From assembly GCF_010183535.1 (NCBI RefSeq), contig NC_071328.1, forward strand, positions 2,914,001 through 2,978,000: a DNA stretch of 64,000 bases. The letters are read 5' to 3'. Within the stretch, counting starts at the first letter, position 1. Each line of letters begins with the position of its first letter. This stretch comes from Caenorhabditis remanei. Its lineage: Eukaryota > Nematoda > Chromadorea > Rhabditida > Rhabditidae. Of this stretch, positions 1 to 11,210 are shown piece after piece. Both the position numbers and the translations under genes were made by a program. Under the pieces are notes generated by a model that was not told the origin of the DNA, did not search any database, and saw only the letters and a program-made list of their open reading frames with translations.

Positions 1-165
1 TTCTATGTCACTGATATAAAACGGGCCGGAAGGCTATTCGTTAATGTGCCGCGGACCGGGCTAGAATGGCTTTTTTGGTCATTTTCGCGTTTTTTGGCGC
101 TTTTTCCCGGCCCGCGGCACATTAACGAATAGCCATCCGGCCCGTATAACATCAGTGACATAGAA
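1..165. repeat. GC-rich palindromic repeat, copy 1
   Basis: The first 165 bases fold on themselves: TTCTATGTCACTGAT at the left edge is answered by ATCAGTGACATAGAA at 151-165, and GCCGCGG/CCGCGGC sits near the centre. The sequence after it (about 166-235, with CGAGATCTACATTTTG) recurs after the related copy near 12.15 kb and alone near 7.02-7.09 kb, so the repeat unit is longer than the hairpin. The true left end may lie outside the window. No coding capacity is seen. Confidence 0.75.
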
Positions 166-972
166 CTCGTCGAGATCTACATTTTGTTATATTTTTCAGC
201 TTATAATATTGCGTTTAAAGCGAGTTACGGGCCGGCCCGTGTCGGTCCGTTTCGGCCCGGTTTGCAAGTATGATTTTAAGGACATCCAGGCTATTTTAAA
301 GGATTTCGGGCCGTTCTTGAGATTTCTAGGCCATTTTTTTAGCAGTTTTGAGCAAAAAAACTCAATCATTAATCAGAATCAAACTACGTTTCTACCGAGA
401 AGAAGTGAAAAGTGTACTCTTGAAAAGAAGTATAAAGAGAGCATTTACAAGATGAAAGAGTGTAAATGATCCGAGAAGTGGGGGGGGAGAGAGGGGGGAG
501 AAGGATGGAGGACAAATAAGGTAACAAGTATCTCAAAGGGAGAGAGCAACTTTGTAAATAAACTAAACATCCGTTCGAATACAAGAAAAGTATTCGAGGA
601 GAAGCGGACGGAGAGAGATTTCATTTGGCGGGGCGATTAGTACAGTCCAATTTGCATATATCCTTCCTCTCTCTCTCTCTTGTGTGCTCAGATTGACTGG
701 TGCGTGGAGACGACTGTGCTGCTGGCTCCTGTTATGAAAATGAGCAAATAGAATGATAGGCGATGGAAGAAAAGAGTAAGAGAGAAATAGATTGAAGCAG
801 CGGCACGAGGAAGAGGTGTCCATGGAAGATTTTTGAAGAATCTGAAAAATATATAGAATTTTTGAAGTTCAGAGTTACACATGAGGGGATCCAGTATGTC
901 TACAACACAGCTGATCAAATATAGACTTTGGTCATTTGTGGCTTTTTTAAAAATGAATTTGGTTGGCTCAAA
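166..972. other. Intergenic, no gene seen
   Basis: No convincing exon. About 280-345 holds a short piece of the degenerate 'GGCCATTTTTGAGATTTCTA' array that is large at 8.4-9.7 kb. GA-rich low-complexity sequence lies at 478-545 and a CT run near 667-680. Confidence 0.6.
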
Positions 973-1231
973 TACCGTAAAAACTGTATTAGAGCAACAT
1001 GTCGCTCTATTTTTCAACCGCCTCTCAGAAAAATTTTGTGGTTTCAGAAGCTCAATAAAGTTAAACGAGAGAAAAACTTTTTGAAAGTTCTATTTGTCGA
1101 TCTAGAGGTTACTATTCACGCTGCTTCTAATCAGAACCAAGAAAATACACTGGGATAACCATATTCATGAATCCTGAGGAATTATGGGTGTCGTTCTATT
1201 AAAGGTGTCGCTCTAATACAGTTTTTACGGT
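973..1231. mobile_element. Tc1/mariner-type MITE, TACCGTAAAAACTG family, copy 1
   Basis: The ends are inverted: TACCGTAAAAACTGTATTAG at the left and its reverse complement ending ...TTTTTACGGTA at the right, each bounded by TA. The inner part repeats GTCGCTCTA on both sides. A diverged copy lies at 8503-8933. Short size, TA ends and no ORF fit a non-autonomous Tc1/mariner-like element. Confidence 0.65.
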
Positions 1232-1568
1232 AAATCAACTTTTGAAAGTTTCACCAATTGCCACAGTCACTCAGCTTGTCGTGGGAATAATCATCCATCT
1301 ATGTTTCTCCAACCGGTTCAGTCTTTCTTTAAGTTATCTTCACATATAATTTAAAAGATTACATCGATGAACTTATCGTTACCATCAAAGACTGGCATCC
1401 AGTACCTCTTCTCACCAAGACTACGTGTCAAAGTCAAAAAAAAAGAGATCGATCATTGCCTAACAGTGTACTCTCACCAGAAGCTACCACTGTTCTAGAA
1501 GCTCATCTTGTAAAGAAAGTATATCGTTCGTCTCATCTGCCGAGAGATCCCACTCGTACATCAAGTCT
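1232..1568. other. Intergenic, no gene seen
   Basis: AT-rich sequence between two repeats, without a supported exon, RNA gene or repeat. Confidence 0.5.
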
Positions 1569-4083
1569 CCACTCGGCAGTCACCGGCAACTTTAGCGCGG
1601 AAGTTGGTCGGCTTCAGCTCGGAGGTTGGTCGGATTCTGGACAAGACCGCTGCTAAAGCCGACCAAGATACGACCAACTTCCGACCAACTTCTGACACGG
1701 ACCGCAAGGAACCCCTCGATCGCCTTATTGATTTATTTTTCGCGCACAAAAACAGCTGAACCATCTTATATTATTATTTATTTACAAGAAAAGACTATAC
1801 AAAAAAGTATACATTTTAAGAAACTTAGGGAAAATACAGAAAAACAACTAAATACAATGATTTTTCGAAGTATTCCTGGTGTGCTCGATTTGTTGTCCAC
1901 ATGTAGACTTCGTCAGAAAATTTCTGTAAAACACATTGTTTAATTATGTTTTTTTCACTTTCATTTGTTACCTTCTGTCGATATATTCAAAATGGGAAGT
2001 TCATATTGTTTTCTGTTTAGTGAGAACCTGAAAAAAACTTGAAGATTTTCGGTTATGAGATAAAAAATCACTTACAATAACTTTTCCACTGAACTTGAGC
2101 GCCTCCACTAACGAAATTCGTTTATCTCCATGAAATTTCGTAATCTGAATGAAAAATAATTTAAGTTTTGATAAAAGCTAAAATGAATCAAAAAACGTTC
2201 ATCAGTAAGACGAAATAATAAATAAAACTTTGAAAAATTATTGAAAAAAGCAAAAAGCACGCGTTGCGAGACACGCGACGCTCTTAAAACCAAGGTCCGA
2301 TCAACTTCCGACGGCGGACAGTCAGATCGAAACTTGTGATCAGAAGCCGACCAATGTCCGAGCTAAAGCCGACATTCTCTTAACTTCTGACCAGAAGGCG
2401 ACCAAGATCCGATCTAAAGCCGAATCGACCTCAACTTCCGCCCTAAAGTTGCCACACGACTGCCGAGCATTTATCATGTGGTGATGTTGGGGTACTGTAA
2501 CGTACGTATTGGGGTAAGGTTGCTTCTGTGCTGCTCAGCTGCTGCTAAAATTTAGGCCTCTGCCTCCTTTGCTATATTTTCTTGCATCTTCTATCATTAA
2601 TCTTCTCAGTTTTCCGGATGTTGCGTACCTGTTGGAGAGCAGCGGGTCTGCTGTTGCGTTGTAGCAGAAATGCTGCCTCATCCTAGTTGGTGCAGAGTTG
2701 GAGTTACAGCCCGAGATATATATATAACTAGAACGGAAATTTTGTGCTGATTTCAATTCTGTGTTCTTTCTTTGCAAAATTTGATTTCAGAAAACATGTT
2801 GTGACGTTTCTTAAATCTTCCAAAATGATGGATCTACAAAAAAATTTGCGTGAAAATTTTATAAATTTACAACATTTGTGACTGTTTAAAATCCTCCTTT
2901 TTGCACTGAGAAGCCTGAAAAACACGAATAACTTGTTTCACGATATCGTTCAGCAACAACAGAATACAGATTTGAGATCAGTGCATAATTTACATTCTAG
3001 TGCTCGGCAGTTGTGTGGCAACTTTAGGGCGGAAGTTGAGGTCGATTCGGCTTTAGATCGGATCTTGCTCATCTTCTGGCCGGAAGTTTAACGATTTCAG
3101 ACTTCAGGTCGGATCTAGGTCAGCTTTTGGGCGGAAGTTGAAGCAATTTCGGTACTTTTACCCGCAAGTTGAAGGAACGGCGACTTTAGATCGGATCTTG
3201 GTCGCCTTCTGGTCAGAAGTTAAGAGAATGACGGCTTTAGATCGGATCTTGGTCGCCTTCTGGTCAGAAGTTAAGAGAATGACGGCTTTAGAACGGACAT
3301 TGGTCGGCTTCTGATCACAAGTTTCGATCTGACTGTCCGCCGTCGGAAGTTGATCGGACCTTGGTCGGATTTTAAGAGCGTCACGTGTCTCGCAACGCGT
3401 GCTTTTTGCTTTTTTCAATAATTTTTCAAAGTTTTATTTATTATTTCGTCTTACTGATGAACGTTTTTTGATTCAATTTAGCTTATTTGTATCAAATCTT
3501 AAATTATTTTTCATTCAGATTACGAAATTTCATGGAGATAAACGAATTTCGTTAGTTGAGGTGCTCAAGTTCAGTGGAAAAGTTATTGTAAGTGATTTTT
3601 TATCTCATAACCGAAAATCTCCAAGTTTTTTCAGGTTCTCACTAAACAGCAAACAATACGAACTTCCCACCTTGAATATATCGACAGAAGGTAACATATG
3701 AAAGTGAAAAAACATAATTAAATAATGTGTTTTACAGAAATTTTCTGACGAAGTCTACACGTTGACAACAAATCGAGCACACCAGGGATACTTCGAAAAA
3801 TCATTGTATTTAGTTGTTTTTTTTGTATTTTTTAAAACTTATACTTTTTTATATATAGTCCTTTTAGTGAATAAATTGTAATATATGATATTTCAGCTGT
3901 TTTTGTGCGCGAAAAATAAATCAATGAAGCGATCGAGGGGTTCCATGCGGTCCGTGTCAGAAGTTGGTCGGATGTTGGTCGTATCTTGGTCGGCTTTAGC
4001 AGCGGTCTTGTCCAGAATCCGACCAACCTCCGAGCTGAAGCCGACCAACTTCCGCGCTAAAGTTGCCGGTGACTGCCGAGTGG
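1569..4083. repeat. 2.5-kb foldback element with GTCGGAAGTTG-rich arms
   Basis: The left arm (1569 to about 2466) is repeated in reverse complement at about 3000-4083: CCACTCGGCAGTCACCGG opens it and CCGGTGACTGCCGAGTGG closes it. Both arms carry degenerate units related to GGAAGTTGGTCGG/CCGACCAACTTCC and a shared AT-rich block (about 1745-2280 and 3370-3905). The right arm is longer because a unit at about 3160-3290 is duplicated. The loop, about 2467-2999, shows no gene. ORFs in the arms look like by-products of the repeats. Confidence 0.8.
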
Positions 4084-4870
4084 ATACATATTTTGACCTG
4101 TAACTCCAACTCGACCCGGAATTGTTCCCTAGGGAGCACTGTATGGTATCATGCCATCTTCATCCCTCAAAACACGTTCATGATGACAGTTAAGTCGGTA
4201 TGACGAGTTTTTCGAAAAACCCCCCAATGACTCTCAATCCGACTTTCTCCCCCCGAAGGTTCAAAAATAACAAGCAACAGATGTGCCTGTTGTTTTTGAA
4301 CCCCAGTTTCTGATCTTTCCTCTCCCAACTTTCTGATTGATTTGGCCCTTCTTTACCTCATCACGTGTTCTCTCATTCCAATAAAAATAAATCCACATTC
4401 CGTCTCTATTTGATTTCTTTTAATATCTCTCAATATATTCGTGGTCAGCAGATATTTGCAATGCATGAGATAGGTCGGGGGAGAGAGGAGAAAATGATAA
4501 GAGAGATGTGGAGATATATGATATGAGTCATAGAGGGGATAGAGGGGATCGGGGGGTCAATGGAAACATCTGGATTGGAGAAGAAGGGATTTTGTTTACT
4601 ACAATTTCTTCAGTTTCATTGCACACATTTTTCAAAAGAAGAAGAAAAAGAAGATTAGTGATCAATAAAGAGCATTTGTGAAGAGTGTAAAGTACTGAAG
4701 AGACAGAAAGAACTATTTTTAGATTTTTGAAAGTTGAGTCACGTTGACCTTGGGTGACGGACTGACGGATAAGGTTTTTTAGTGCCAACACTTACCGTAT
4801 TACTAGTGGGTTTCTTTTTTCTTTACAATTCCGAATGCTCTTGGATTAATACAGTATCATGAGAACACAG
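4084..4870. other. Intergenic, no gene seen
   Basis: No supported exon. Contains a GA-rich low-complexity stretch (about 4470-4560). A small degenerate piece with CTTCCGACTTCCGAC and ends resembling CAGTTGCATGGAA/ATAACTG lies just after it at about 4873-4950 and may be a decayed relative of the element at 5159. Confidence 0.5.
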
Positions 4871-5158
4871 CATAGCTAGCACAGTTGCATGGAATTCCGA
4901 TTTCGGACATCAGGATGAGGAATTTTACTTCCGACTTCCGACATCACATAACTGTGGAGTTTAAGAAGAGTAAATTACCCATAAATACAGTACCGCTCAA
5001 AAGTATACTAAGTTTTGCCTTTTTCAGTTAAAAATACCCAATTTTGAGATTGTATCATGATAATACTTATTGTCCCATCAAGTAGATTTTTAATGGACCA
5101 TACAAATCAAAGGTAGAGCTTCATTTTTGTAGTAGACAACTTTTTTGTACGAACACTC

Positions 5159-5739
5159 CAGAGTTGCGCGGAATTCCGACTTCCGACTTCCGACTTCTGA
5201 CTTCCGGGCTGTTTTTCACTTCCGACTTCCGACTTCCGACTTAATTGTGGGATTTCGGAAAAGTACATCTCGCAGAAATAGAAGGAAAAATGGTCTAAAA
5301 AGACAGAAAATGAGCTTTTCTTCAGCCAAAAACTAATTTTCCACTGATTTTCGCGAATTTTATGAACTTTTTCTAGGAGTTTTTGAATCTTTGCGAAAAA
5401 ATCTACTTCCGACTTCCGACTTCCGAGTTCCGACTTCCGGGCGTTTTTTCACTTCCGACTTCCGGCTTCCGACTTCCGTTTTCAAAATTTTGCTTCCGAC
5501 TTCCGGATTAAAAATTTTACTTCCGACTTCCGACTTCCGAGTTCCGACTTCCGGGCGTTTTTTCACTTCCGACTTCCGGCTTCCGACTTCCGTTTTCAAA
5601 ATTTTGCTTCCGACTTCCGACTTCCGACTTCCGGATTAGAAATTTTACTTCCGACTTCCGACATCCGACTTCCGGATTACAAATTTTACTTCCGACTTCC
5701 GACTTCCGTTTTAGAAAAAATCACTTCCGCGCAACTCTG
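5159..5739. mobile_element. hAT-type MITE filled with ACTTCCG heptamers
   Basis: The element starts CAGAGTTGCGCGGAA and ends TTCCGCGCAACTCTG, flanked by a perfect 8-bp direct repeat GAACACTC (5151-5158 and 5740-5747). The interior is a tandem array of the heptamer CTTCCGA with variants, interrupted by GGGCGTTTTTTCA-type and ATTTTGAAAA-type spacers and a unique middle (about 5245-5400). The 8-bp target duplication and CAG...CTG ends are typical of hAT elements. It lies inside the older element 4988-6571. Confidence 0.85.
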
Positions 5740-5925
5740 GAACACTCCCTAGAGAGTTACATATTGACAAAGTAATTTCTCACTCGAATCGACCAATTTC
5801 AGTACAAAATAGTTTTTGAGCTGTCCCCTTAAAATGACCATAACTCTCTAGGAAGTGTCCGTACTAAAAAGTTGTCAACTACAAAAATGAAGCTCTACTT
5901 TTGATCTGTATGATCCATTAAAAAT

Positions 5926-6530
5926 CTACTTGATGAGACAATAAGTATTACCATGACACACTCTCAAAGTCGGACCTTTTAAAGGAGGACTGAAGTCATA
6001 TTTTTTTATTTCAGATTCTGATACTTCAGAAAATTCTAAACAACTTTCATCATTGGAGCATATGCTAAAAATCGCTCTAAACGCCCTAAATTCACGTTTT
6101 CCCGGCTCAAAAGGAGCCTTGATGGAAGAGTTTTCCCACGCATATTTTTGCTCCCGTGTAGTCCTCTCGGACAAAATTATTTCTTTTAATTTCTCGATTT
6201 CTCGTTTTCTTGCTTTTTTCAACAAAATTTCGTGTTTTTATCAATTAATATCGTAAAAAAGAAGAAAAAACACGATAAATTGTTGAAAAAAGCAAGAAAA
6301 CGAGAAATCGAGAATTTAAAAGAAATAATTTTGTCCGAGAGGACTACACGGGAGCAAAAATACGCGTGGGAAAACTCTTCCATCAAGGCTCCTTTTGAGC
6401 CGGGAAAACGTGAATTTAGGTCGTTTAGAACGATTTTTAGCATATGCTCCAATGATGAAAGTTGTTTAGAATTTTCTGAAGTATCAGAATCTGAAATAAA
6501 CAAAATATGACTTCAGTCCTCCTTTAAACA
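5926..6530. repeat. Long near-perfect palindrome with an ORF in each arm
   Basis: Two arms of about 280 bp meet near 6245. Each arm encodes, reading outward from the centre, almost the same basic/acidic peptide of about 80 residues (minus strand 6225 to 5926; plus strand 6232 to 6510), with KKARKREIE and APFEPGKREFR in both. The arms differ at a handful of bases; three change an amino acid (K/N, A/S, A/T). I do not recognise the peptide. It could be a transposase remnant, a captured exon, or chance coding in a young palindrome. Confidence 0.6.
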
Positions 6531-7101
6531 TTGAAAAAGGCAAAACTTAATTTTTTTTTGAGCGGTACTGTGTATAGAAAAATGATCTAAAAGGACAGTA
6601 AACTGGCTTTTTTTCAGATAAAAGCTAATTTTTCACTGCTTTTCGCGAACTTTATGATATTTTTCTTGGAGTTTTTGAATATTTGCGATAAAATCTCCAA
6701 GCAACTCTGCCACAGATAAAATAAGTATTTTCTCCTCGTTTCGCCCTATTTCAGTGCGAATATTGGGATTTAAGAGCTGTATAAATCGATAAACTGTAAC
6801 TTCTCAAAGAAATTTGATACAAGACAGTTTCCAACTACAAAAATGAACATGAATCTTCGATCTGCACTTCTTTTTTTGCAAAAATTGACAAGAAGTAACA
6901 CCAAGACATATTCTTGACGTTCACCATTTAGTAATCGTTTCCAGCCTATTAGGCGTTCTGTACTTTTTTTCGTAAAACTGAAAATGTTTACCAATTTGTC
7001 ATCTGTCCCAAAGTAGGTCAAAGAATTCGCCGAGATCTACATTTTGGAATATTTTTCAGCTCATAATTTTGAGTTTGAAGGGAGCTACGCGTCGCCAAAG
7101 T

Positions 7102-7447
7102 CAGGCTTGGTCGGAGTCGGAGAATCGGATAATTCTCCTTTTCATTTCGGAGAAATTATCCGAAATTCTCCGATTCTCCGAAAATAAAGTCGGAGAATTT
7201 CGGAGAATACCGGAGACGACGACACTCAAAACCCTGTTTTTTGTTATATTTCTACTGGTAAAAGCTTTTAATGATGATTAAATATGTTATAGAAGGTGAA
7301 TTCTGAAAAATGCAACAGAAAACCCGTTTTAGAATTATTTTTGGGAACATTTTTGGATTCTCCGAAATTCTCCGATTCTCCGAGAAAAAAAGTCGGAGAA
7401 AATTTCGGATATCCGATTCTCCGAAAATTTTTCTCCGACCAAGCCTG
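7102..7447. mobile_element. hAT-type MITE with TTCTCCGA-type repeats
   Basis: Ends are CAGGCTTGGTCGGAG and CTCCGACCAAGCCTG. Flanks GCCAAAGT (7094-7101) and GCCCCAGT (7448-7455) match at 6 of 8 positions, consistent with an ageing 8-bp target duplication. Blocks of CGGAGAAT/ATTCTCCG occupy both sides of a 110-bp middle. It interrupts a remnant of the GC-rich repeat family (about 7022-7090). Confidence 0.65.
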
Positions 7448-7455
7448 GCCCCAGT

Positions 7456-8297
7456 TTACAAATATCTTCATTTTTTATTTTCCAGATTCTAGTTATATTT
7501 ATGCCCAGATATTTCCATTCCCTCACTTTCCCTTTCCTTCTCTTCTTCTTTCTCGCCTATCAAATGATGAAGACAGAAGACAAGACTACAAACATAAGGC
7601 ACAAAACTCAAAGGACATTTTAATTAATCTTGTTAGTCGAGTTGTTCAACGGATAATCATGAATCATCGAGGAAATGAGAGAATTGGAAAATTATTTGAT
7701 CTTGTGGCTCTTATTAACAAAAAAAATGGCTTCAGAAAAGTACCGGGTTACTGTAGCGGTCGTACTGTAACCATATTAACTATCTCATTCAAATTTGGAC
7801 CTGGATGAGGCGTTGCGGTCGCGTCGCGTGCGACACTTTCAAAATTTGAAATTTGGCATGTACAGTAACCTTACCAATCGTGCTTGTCAGTGGAGCGTAC
7901 TAGCTCGTGGCCTAGAATCCCAATTTTGTGAAAAATAGTCCCCGGGACTTTCTCATGAGTAATAATAATTGAGTTTGTTCAATTGTTATTCACTTCTCCC
8001 ATTTTTTTTGTAGTTTTTGTAGTTTTTGCCTGTTTTCAAAAAATCAAATTTTCTTTCTGTTCATCATTTCTGTAGTATTACGAATGCTATCAGGTGTCAT
8101 AGTCATAGCCCAAATACAAATAACTTCTTTACCTCCTACTCATTTATTTAGTGACGTTAAAGAACTATGACGGTTTGCAACCGAGACGTTTCGTAACCGG
8201 GTGAACATTGAAAGTTGGCCGCCAAAATTCGGATCTTTTCAATTTTTCTAGAAAAACGTCAAATTTTTTACTGCATATGGAAAATTTGGTACTTTTT
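7456..8297. other. Intergenic, no gene seen
   Basis: No exon with credible splice sites and no repeat structure is seen. The open frame through 7296-7808 spans a transposon end and resembles no protein I know. Confidence 0.5.
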
Positions 8298-9895
8298 TGG
8301 AGACCTGGTCAACGGGTAAGGTGGGTTCATGAAAATTTGAAGAAAGCTCGAGCCTTTGGGCCTTGCAGTGCTTTACTATTTGGGATATGGACTGAAAATC
8401 CAAATTCTAAAGGTTTCTAGGTCATCTTCTTAAATTTCGGGACATTTTTAGGGTTTCTAGGCCATTCTTAAAGATTTCTAAGCCGTTCTTTTAAGTTTTC
8501 CAGGTTACCGTTAAAACTGAAATAGAAGCACCCCTTTATTTGAGGCGCCCCTCTAATAGAGGCGCACCTTAAAAAATCGGTTTGAATAATAATGGCGTAC
8601 CCACTAATAGAGGCGCCCCCTTAATACGTTTCGAATATTTTTTCTGGTTTTTAGTCATTCTTTTTCAAAGTTCGTGAAAAAACAAAACTAAAACCCAACT
8701 TTTTCGTTCAAAGTAATGCAAATTTGGGCATTTTCGTGTAATTTTGTCCGAGAAAGTGTTAGTTTGGTTGAAAATTGTTCATGTAAAAGTTGAAAAAATA
8801 ATCGAACGAACAGGTTGAAAAATAGAGGCACACCCTCTATTAGAAGCGCCCCTGTAATAGAGGCGCATCTGCGAACGGGGGTTGAAAAATAGAGACTCAT
8901 GCGCTTTTATTACAGTTTTTACGGTATTCTTGAGATCTTGAAGCCATTTTCAGGGTTCCCAGGCCATTTTTGAGAATTTTAGAGCCAATTCTGAATTTTT
9001 CGGGTCAATTCCGATGTCGTACGGTCATTTTCCGAGTTTTCGGACAGTTTTTGAGGTCTCTAGTTATTTTCCGGCTATTCACGCTCCGGTTTTTAAAACT
9101 TTTAAGCCATTCTTGAGGTCTTTAGGCAATTTTCGCAATTCGAAGCGTTTTTTAAGATTTCTAAGCCGTTTAATGAGAGTTTCTGAGCTATTCTTAAAGT
9201 CTAAAGGTCATTTTCAGGGTTTATGAATCATTCTTGACGTCTTTCCGTCATTTCCTGCAATTCCGGGCGGTTTTTGAGGTTTCTAGGCTATTTTTCGAGA
9301 TTGTTAAGTCTTCCTTGAGGTTTCCAGTCACTTCTTGAGGTCCTAATGCCATTTTTCTTGATTCAGAACCGTTTCTGAGGTTTCTAGGCCATTTTTGAGA
9401 GTTTTCAGCTATTCTGAAGGCTTCTAGAGCATTTTTGATAATGTCGAAGCTTTCAAGGGCTGATTCTAAAAGTTTCTAGATTTCCATAAGGGATCTTAAG
9501 TCATTTGTAATATTTCAAGGTCATTTCGGATGCCTCACGGCTACTTTCTGCGGTTCCAGGTCATTTTTGAGATTTCTAAACTGATATTTGAGGCCTGAAG
9601 CCTATTTTTGAGATTTCTATGCCATTTCTGAGGGTTTTAAAACCATTTTTGATGTTTCTAGTTCATTTTTAGGCTTCGCCTCCAAGAGGGAACCCCGAAA
9701 TGCCCAAAAGCAGTTTGATGGGAAATTTTGGTTCTTTTTTGGAGACTTATCCAACGGGTAAGGTGGGTTCATGAACATTTTGAGAAAGCTCGAGCCTTTG
9801 GGCCTTGCAGTGCTTAAGTATCTGGATATGGACTGAAAATCCAAATTCTAAAGGTTTCTAGGTCATTTTCTTAAATTTCGGGACATCGGGCTCAA
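8298..9895. repeat. Degenerate array of about 30-bp units between 150-bp direct repeats
   Basis: Between about 8430 and 9690 the sequence cycles through variants of 'TTTCTAGGCCATTTTTGAGG'. The array is bracketed by direct copies of a block of about 150 bp (8298-8450 and 9737-9890) containing GGTAAGGTGGGTTCATGA and GAGCCTTTGGGCCTTGCAG. A MITE (8503-8933) lies within. The final 9895-9955 is A/C-rich with short CCTCAAAAA repeats. Confidence 0.65.
8503..8933. mobile_element. Tc1/mariner-type MITE, TACCGTAAAAACTG family, copy 2
   Basis: Begins TACCGTTAAAACTGAAATAG and ends with the complement ...CAGTTTTTACGGTA. The interior holds several AATAGAGGCGCCCC/GGGCGCCTCTATT units in both orientations. 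It is a diverged relative of the element at 973-1231. Confidence 0.6.
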
Positions 9896-9981
9896 ACGCC
9901 TCAAAAAAGCCTCAAAAAGAGCCTCAAAAAATGTGTCCCTACGCCCAATAAAAAACCACATTTTTTGACAGTTAATCAGAC

Positions 9982-9987
9982 TTTATT
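9982..9987 (-). terminator. Poly(A) signal candidate for nlp-8
   Basis: AATAAA on the minus strand, about 205 bases beyond the nlp-8 stop codon: a reasonable 3' UTR length for a nematode gene. A run of about 16 G lies between (near 10055-10070 on the plus strand). Confidence 0.5.
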
Positions 9988-10192
9988 CACAAAAGTTGTG
10001 TGTGGAAAATATGAAATCCAACGCAAATCGCAAGGAGGTGGTGGAGAGAACAGGGGGGGGGGGGGGGAGACAGGGGGATATGGCATATATAAATTGCAGA
10101 AAAAGAAGAGAGAGATCCAGCCCTTTTTGAGAGATCTAGGTGTGTGTACGCATTAATATAGAAGAAGAAGAAATTCGGAGAGACCGGAAGAT

Positions 10193-11210
10193 TTAGTCCT
10201 CGAAATTGACAAGGACTGGTTGACTTCCTTCCGATTCACGAGCTTTTCGGAGGGCCATGATCGAGTCGGTGAGGCTGTCGATTAGTTGTTCTGAAATAAG
10301 AAAATGTGGGTTGTAGTCGGGAATAACTCGCAGCGTGAATTCATTCAACTCGCAGCGTGACCATAGCTAGCTCGCTGCGACAAAAACTCCTACTCACAGC
10401 GTCATCACAGCTTACTCGCAGCGTCATTTTATAGCTACCTCGCAGCAGCGTCACTACAACGAGCTCGCAGCTGCGTCAAAGTTCTTCTTGCGCCTCTGAA
10501 GCCGGCATTTGCGTCAAATGTTTTCTAGCACGCTGCAAGGTAACCTTGCAGCGGTTACCTTGCAGCGTCATCGCAACTAACTTGCTACAGCGTAAAAGTC
10601 GCGCAGCTGCGTCAAAATCCCTCTCAAGCTGTGACACCAGCCTTCGCGTCGGACGTGACCACATATAACTCGCCATGTCACTAGATCGCAGCGTTCTTGA
10701 CGCTGCGTAAAAAAAGCAGGTGCGTCGTTTCTCCCAAACCCTCACCTCTATTCTCCGGAACGGATCTCTTCATCAACCCAAACTCGGTACCGCCCATTCG
10801 ATCGAACGAGCGTTTCCTCTTGGCACCAAAGAAGTCGCTGGCGTCCATTCGGTCGAACGCCTTCTTCGCGGGCATTGAGACGAAACGCATTGGATCCGCC
10901 GAGCGTTTGTAGATGTGCGTGTTGTAGTTGTATCCGTACGGATTCTCCTCGTCATAACGATCGAATCGTTTCGCGCCGAACGAGAAGACGCCTGAGTTGT
11001 CGAATCGGTCGAACGCACGTTTCACGAGACGCCGTGAGTCACTGAAATCAAGAAAAGAATAGAAAAACCCTTAGAATCCAAGAATCCTTACCCAGAAGAC
11101 GCTGATGAGGCGGGAAAGATCAGATAGGGGTAGGCAACGGTGAAACCGATGAGAATGCACTGTAGCAGGAGCAGCCGAAGTGGAGATATTGGAAGAAGCT
11201 TCTGACTCAT
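10193..11210 (-). CDS. nlp-8: Neuropeptide-like precursor NLP-8
   Basis: A three-exon minus-strand gene: exon 1 11210-11092, exon 2 11041-10746, exon 3 10290-10193, with GT-AG introns and consistent phase, giving 170 aa. Residues 1 to about 24 (MSQKLLPISPLRLLLLQ...VA) form a signal peptide. Dibasic sites then release YPYLIFPASSASSGDSRRLV, AFDRFDNSGVFSFGA, FDRYDEENPYGYNYNTHIY, SADPMRFVSMPA, AFDRMDASDFFGA and SFDRMGGTEFGLM, followed by an acidic tail ending VNFED. Several match or nearly match peptides known for C. elegans NLP-8, which makes the assignment firm. The product is a secreted neuropeptide precursor; receptors and function cannot be read here. The start codon is the ATG opening the signal peptide. 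The second intron is enlarged by a repeat. Confidence 0.95.
10300..10690. repeat. Intronic degenerate CTCGCAGCGTCA repeat in nlp-8
   Basis: The second nlp-8 intron (10291-10745) holds some ten imperfect copies of CTCGCAGCGT(C/G)A in both orientations, separated by 15-25 bases of variable sequence. They resemble no known splicing element and account for most of the intron length. Confidence 0.6.

Larger units (their letters stand above)
4988..6571. mobile_element. Composite inverted-repeat element with CAGTACCGCTCAAAA ends
   Basis: CAGTACCGCTCAAAA at the left end is mirrored by TTTTTTGAGCGGTACTG at the right. A subterminal block of about 110 bp (with TTTGTAGTAGACAAC) at 5040-5150 is inverted at 5860-5968. 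It contains a later insertion (5159-5739) and a long palindrome (about 5968-6530). The ends resemble Tc1/mariner-like MITEs, but no transposase is recognised. Confidence 0.6.

Noticed and set aside
5360..5639. Long frames with repeated VGSRKSEV or PTSDFR residues on both strands
   Set aside because: They are translations of the heptamer array (7 is not a multiple of 3, so frames cycle) and carry no evidence of being genes.
5159..5739. CRISPR-like array of short repeats
   Set aside because: Units are contiguous heptamers without unique spacers, inside a hAT-type element with an 8-bp target duplication, in a nematode genome.
7296..7808. 170-codon open frame
   Set aside because: It begins inside a MITE, has no family resemblance, and ends in sequence without coding character.
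10055..10070. Poly-G run as a regulatory G-quadruplex
   Set aside because: A single G homopolymer in the 3' UTR region of nlp-8; without other evidence it is simple sequence.
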